This document shows positions 5,509 through 8,215 of a stretch of 8,215 nucleotides of DNA, piece after piece. The notes below the pieces were generated by a model. The model was not told the DNA's origin. It did no database searches and saw only the letters and a list, made by a program, of their open reading frames with translations. Where the stretch lies: NCBI GenBank assembly GCA_903927495.1, contig CAIYNH010000026.1, forward strand, positions 1-8,215. The letters are read 5' to 3'. The DNA is from an uncultured beta proteobacterium. GTDB taxonomy: Bacteria; Pseudomonadota; Gammaproteobacteria; Burkholderiales; Burkholderiaceae_C. The first letter of the stretch is position 1; each line of letters begins with the position of its first letter. The position numbers were made by a program, and so were the translations under genes.

Positions 5509-6477
5509 ATGATCAACTTATTTTTTAATACCAAGTACACACTTATTGCATGTGCCATATTGGTTGGCCTGACAGCATGTGGCAACAAAGACGGCAAGGC
5601 CACCGCGACACAGGTAGCCGCCAAGGTAGGCTCAGAAGAAATTTCGGTGCATCAAATCAATCAGATTCTGAGCCGCACCAATACCGCCGGAATCACACCT
5701 GAAGCCGCCCAAGTGATGAGCCGAGAAGTCCTCGAAAAGCTCATTGACCAGCAACTGGCGGTTGACAAAGCGATTGAAAACAAGCTTGACCGAACCCCTG
5801 AAAACGTAGCCAACATTGAGGCGGCCAAGCGTGACATATTGGCACGCGCCTACTTGCAAAAAATTGCCTCTGCGTTGCCTAAGCCAACCACTGAAGATGC
5901 AGTCAAATACTACGCGGAGCACCCACAACTATTTTCGGCCAGACGCATTTTTAATATCCAGGAAATTGTGGTCCCAAATGCAAGCGGCATTGCTGAGCAA
6001 CTGCGCAGTTTGGCGGCAGCTGGAAAATCTGTTGAAGATGTGGCGACCTGGCTCAAAGGTAAAGACATCAAATTCAATGGCGGCAACGCAACCCGCCCGG
6101 CCGAGCAAATTCCGCTGGAGTTGCTGGTCAAAATTCATGCCCTGAAAGATGGCCAAAACCTGGTACTGGATGCGCCTCAGTCCGTTACCTTCCTGCACTT
6201 GGCATCGTCGCAGTCAGCCCCGGTCGCTCAAGCCACCGCCCTGCCCCGCATTGAGCAGTTTTTAACCAACCAGCGCGCCCAGGAAGCCATAGCGGCTGAC
6301 ATCAAACAACTCCGTGCGAGCACTACCGTCACGTACATGGGCGAGTTTGCCAAAACAGCCAGCGCAGCGCCAAGCACGACTGAGTCGACTCCTATAAAAT
6401 CCACAGCAAATCCTGTCGAAGTGCCCGTCAACAAAGCACAGAGTGCTATCGAAAAGGGTGTAGCCGGTCTTAAATAG
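5509..6477 (+). CDS. epsD: EpsD family lipoprotein, SurA/parvulin-like peptidyl-prolyl isomerase relative
   Basis: 322 residues. The N-terminus TLIACAILVGLTAC carries a lipobox (LTAC, cysteine 24) followed by G-N, so it should be a lipoprotein without an inner-membrane retention aspartate at +2, facing the periplasm. Residues 36-120 (VAAKVGSEEISVHQINQILSR ... REVLEKLIDQQLAVDKAIE ... LARAYLQKIA) form the helical SurA-N-type chaperone domain; YYAEHPQLFSARR (134-146) is the usual link into a PpiC (parvulin) domain at about 145-232. That domain looks degenerate: I do not see the well-conserved parvulin core residues, so chaperone rather than isomerase activity is plausible. A Ser/Thr/Pro-rich tail follows (282-305). 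It lies 11 bases after epsL with almost no Shine-Dalgarno sequence, suggesting translational coupling. Family EpsD proteins occur only in eps loci of this type and presumably help fold or assemble the export complex. Confidence 0.86.
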   Translation: MINLFFNTKYTLIACAILVGLTACGNKDGKATATQVAAKVGSEEISVHQINQILSRTNTAGITPEAAQVMSREVLEKLIDQQLAVDKAIENKLDRTPENVANIEAAKRDILARAYLQKIASALPKPTTEDAVKYYAEHPQLFSARRIFNIQEIVVPNASGIAEQLRSLAAAGKSVEDVATWLKGKDIKFNGGNATRPAEQIPLELLVKIHALKDGQNLVLDAPQSVTFLHLASSQSAPVAQATALPRIEQFLTNQRAQEAIAADIKQLRASTTVTYMGEFAKTASAAPSTTESTPIKSTANPVEVPVNKAQSAIEKGVAGLK

Positions 6478-6494
6478 CGGAAACATCAAAACCT

Positions 6495-7313
6495 ATGAAG
6501 TCGCCTTTTTTTCACTTGCCTAGATGGTTCATCATGGCCTGCCTGACGCTGGCAGGCATTGCTTTCGATGCCCAGGCCCAAGGCAAGCCCGACTACCCGC
6601 TGGGCGCAGGTGATGCGCTCAAAATCCAGGTCTTTCAAAACCCTGACCTGACCATTGAAACACGGGTCTCAGAAAACGGCACCATTACCTACCCATTACT
6701 GGGTGCGGTTGATTTGGGTGGGCTGTCCATAGCCGATGCCGAGAAAAAAATTAGCGTTGGTCTGCAACAAGGCGGTTTTATCCAAAACCCCCAAGTCAAC
6801 ATCGTTCTGATTCAGATCCGCGGTAACCAGGTTTCAGTCTTGGGGCAAGTCGGTCGCCCAGGGCGCTTTCCACTTGAAACGGCCAATACCCGTCTGACCG
6901 ACATGTTGGCCAATGCCGGTGGTGCCGTCCCCACCGGTGACGATATCGCCATCATCACCGGGGTACGTGACGGCAAGCCGTTCTTGAAACTGGTGGACGT
7001 TCCTGCAATTTTCCTGAATGCCCGACTCGAAGACGACATTTTGATGCAAGGCGGTGACAGCATTTATGTGCACCGAGCCCCGATGTATTACATCTACGGC
7101 GAGGTGCAACGCCCCGGCACTTTCCGTGTTGAACGCGGCATGACCGTAATGCAAGCGCTCGCTCAAGGCGGTGGCACCACCGCACGCGGCAGCGAAAAGC
7201 GTCTGCGCCTCAACCGCAAAACCATTGAAGGCAAACTGCTGCAGTTTGAACCCAGCCTGAACGATCTGGTCATACCCAATGATGTGATCTATGTGAAAGA
7301 AAGCATATTCTGA
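6495..7313 (+). CDS. epsE: Polysaccharide export protein EpsE (Wza/KpsD-type outer-membrane secretin)
   Basis: 272 residues. Signal peptide MKSPFFHLPRWFIMACLTLAGIAFDAQA is probably cut at AQA-Q (28/29). The polysaccharide export domain covers about 32-107 (YPLGAGDALKIQVFQNPDLT..., with NGTITYPLLGAVDLGGLS), followed by two SLBB domains: VLGQVGRPGRFPL...LANAGG (115-143) and YIYGEVQRPGTFRVERGMTVMQALAQGGG (199-227). Such proteins form the periplasmic/outer-membrane conduit for Wzx/Wzy-type exopolysaccharide and contact the Wzz-like protein encoded next. Unlike E. coli Wza there is no lipobox cysteine at the cleavage site (Cys16 lies within the hydrophobic core without a lipobox), and the protein ends at IYVKESIF shortly after the second SLBB domain, so it lacks a Wza-type C-terminal barrel helix; EpsL may supply the outer-membrane part (inference). 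Gap to epsD is 17 bases; a weak GGAAA is the only Shine-Dalgarno-like sequence. Confidence 0.92.
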   Translation: MKSPFFHLPRWFIMACLTLAGIAFDAQAQGKPDYPLGAGDALKIQVFQNPDLTIETRVSENGTITYPLLGAVDLGGLSIADAEKKISVGLQQGGFIQNPQVNIVLIQIRGNQVSVLGQVGRPGRFPLETANTRLTDMLANAGGAVPTGDDIAIITGVRDGKPFLKLVDVPAIFLNARLEDDILMQGGDSIYVHRAPMYYIYGEVQRPGTFRVERGMTVMQALAQGGGTTARGSEKRLRLNRKTIEGKLLQFEPSLNDLVIPNDVIYVKESIF

Positions 7314-7335
7314 AAGTTTGTAGTCAAATGAAATC

Positions 7336-8215
7336 ATGACTCTCCAACAGTTTCTGCTGATTCTGCGGGCGCGCTACAGGGTGGCGCTGCTGGCGTTGCT
7401 GGTCACGGTGGCCACCACCTTGGCTGTCAGTTTTTGGCTGCCCAAGCAGTACACCGCAAGCGCTGCGGTGGTGGTTGATTCCAAGACGCATGATCTGGTC
7501 AGCGGCCTGCTGATGCAAGGCATGATGGCACCCGGCTACATGGCAACGCAAGTGGACATCATCAACAGCGACCGCGTAGCCAATGCAGTTGTCAAACTGC
7601 TCAAAATGGACGAAAGCGCGGCCATACGCCTGCAATGGCAAACCGACACCAAGGGCAAAGGCCAGTTGATTGAATGGTTATCAGCCCTTCTACAAAAAAA
7701 CCTGGATGTAAAACCATCACGCGAAAGCACTGTCATTAACATCAACTACACCGCTGCAGACCCTGACTTTGCGGCAGCTGTTGCGAATGCCTTTGCACAG
7801 GCGTATATCAACGTCAACCTTGATCTTCAGGTGGCACCCGCACGTCAATACGCCGCATTTTTTGAAGAACAAACCAAGGCGGCCAGAAGCAAGCTCGAAT
7901 TTGCGCAACAGTCCTTGTCGGATTACCAACAAAAACATGGCATCACTTCGGCCGATGAACGGCTTGATTTTGAGACCGCCAAACTCAATGAAACATCCAG
8001 CCAACTCACCGGCGTGCAGGGGCAAACAACTGACAGCGAAAGCAAACGCGTTACCGTGAAGGCTGATACCGTGGCTGAAGTCATGCAAAGCCCACTCATC
8101 AACGGCCTTAAATCTGACATTGCCCGGCTCGAATCCAAGCTCACAGAGAGCAACATCAACCTGGGCAAAAACCACCCACAAACCCAGCGCGCCGAGGCTG
8201 AGCTAGGCACCCTGA
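7336..8215 (+). CDS. epsF: Chain-length determinant protein EpsF (Wzz/GumC-like), truncated by window edge
   Basis: 293 codons visible, open to the right edge. MTLQQFLLILRARYRVALLALLVTVATTLAVSFWLPKQYTASAAVVVD is a classic Wzz N-terminus: short cytosolic segment, transmembrane helix at about 15-35, proline at 36 and the beta strand YTASAAVVVD. The periplasmic part has the VDIINSDRVANAVVKLL helix (73-89), the STVININYTAADPDFAAAVANAFAQAYI block (131-158), coiled-coil-forming stretches (about 173-200 and 256-292) and LGKNHPQTQRAEAEL (276-290), the N/HP motif of GumC-type co-polymerases. The family sits in the inner membrane, sets polymer length and docks onto the EpsE-type exporter. The second transmembrane helix lies beyond the window. 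The frame starts at ATG 7336, 22 bases after epsE; the nearby ATG at 7328 is out of frame. No strong ribosome binding site is seen. Confidence 0.93.
   Translation, partial: MTLQQFLLILRARYRVALLALLVTVATTLAVSFWLPKQYTASAAVVVDSKTHDLVSGLLMQGMMAPGYMATQVDIINSDRVANAVVKLLKMDESAAIRLQWQTDTKGKGQLIEWLSALLQKNLDVKPSRESTVININYTAADPDFAAAVANAFAQAYINVNLDLQVAPARQYAAFFEEQTKAARSKLEFAQQSLSDYQQKHGITSADERLDFETAKLNETSSQLTGVQGQTTDSESKRVTVKADTVAEVMQSPLINGLKSDIARLESKLTESNINLGKNHPQTQRAEAELGTL

Noticed and set aside
6834..7337. Minus-strand open frame of 167 codons
   Set aside because: It lies antisense to epsE, which has clear export-domain motifs; the antisense translation shows no recognisable features or ribosome binding site.
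7717..8181. Minus-strand open frame of 154 codons
   Set aside because: Shadow of epsF, whose Wzz features are continuous through this region.

Overview
The window looks like a piece of a betaproteobacterial chromosome, most likely Burkholderiales (Comamonadaceae-like). The basis is the set and order of exopolysaccharide genes at the right end. They match EpsL, EpsD, EpsE and EpsF, the proteins that accompany the exosortase B (XrtB)/PEP-CTERM type of eps locus known from betaproteobacteria such as Methylobacillus and relatives. The taxon is an inference; no rRNA or marker gene is present.

Layout. (a) Bases 1-683, minus strand: the first 227 codons of an RTX protein (glycine/aspartate-rich calcium-binding nonapeptide repeats) that runs off the left edge. 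(b) Bases 684-1007: a 324-base divergent intergenic region with four inverted repeats. Two of them are related palindromes whose centres lie exactly 32 bases apart. (c) Bases 1008-3539: a cysteine-free 843-residue protein with no signal peptide, built of four diverged Calx-beta-like units plus an RTX-like tail; probably exported by type I secretion. (d) Bases 3610-4152: a 180-residue PEP-CTERM protein with signal peptide, VPEP motif, hydrophobic segment and arginine-rich end. (e) Bases 4174-4202: a strong intrinsic terminator closing the (c)-(d) block. (f) Bases 4262-8215: the start of an eps gene run, epsL (outer-membrane beta-barrel type), epsD (lipoprotein related to SurA/parvulin isomerases), epsE (Wza/KpsD-type polysaccharide export) and epsF (Wzz/GumC-type chain-length determinant, cut by the right edge). 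Gaps between these genes are 11, 17 and 22 bases.

How the genes fit together. The right half encodes the periplasmic and outer-membrane export part of an exopolysaccharide machine. The PEP-CTERM protein just upstream is a plausible substrate of the exosortase usually encoded in such loci, although no exosortase gene is inside the window. The left half holds two divergently transcribed, probably type I-secreted, repeat-rich surface or matrix proteins that may share the palindrome cluster as a control region. Overall the window reads as a cell-surface/biofilm-matrix island combining three export routes: type I secretion, Sec plus exosortase sorting, and polysaccharide export. The gene families on the right are known. 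The least explained parts are the 843-residue protein and the palindrome array.
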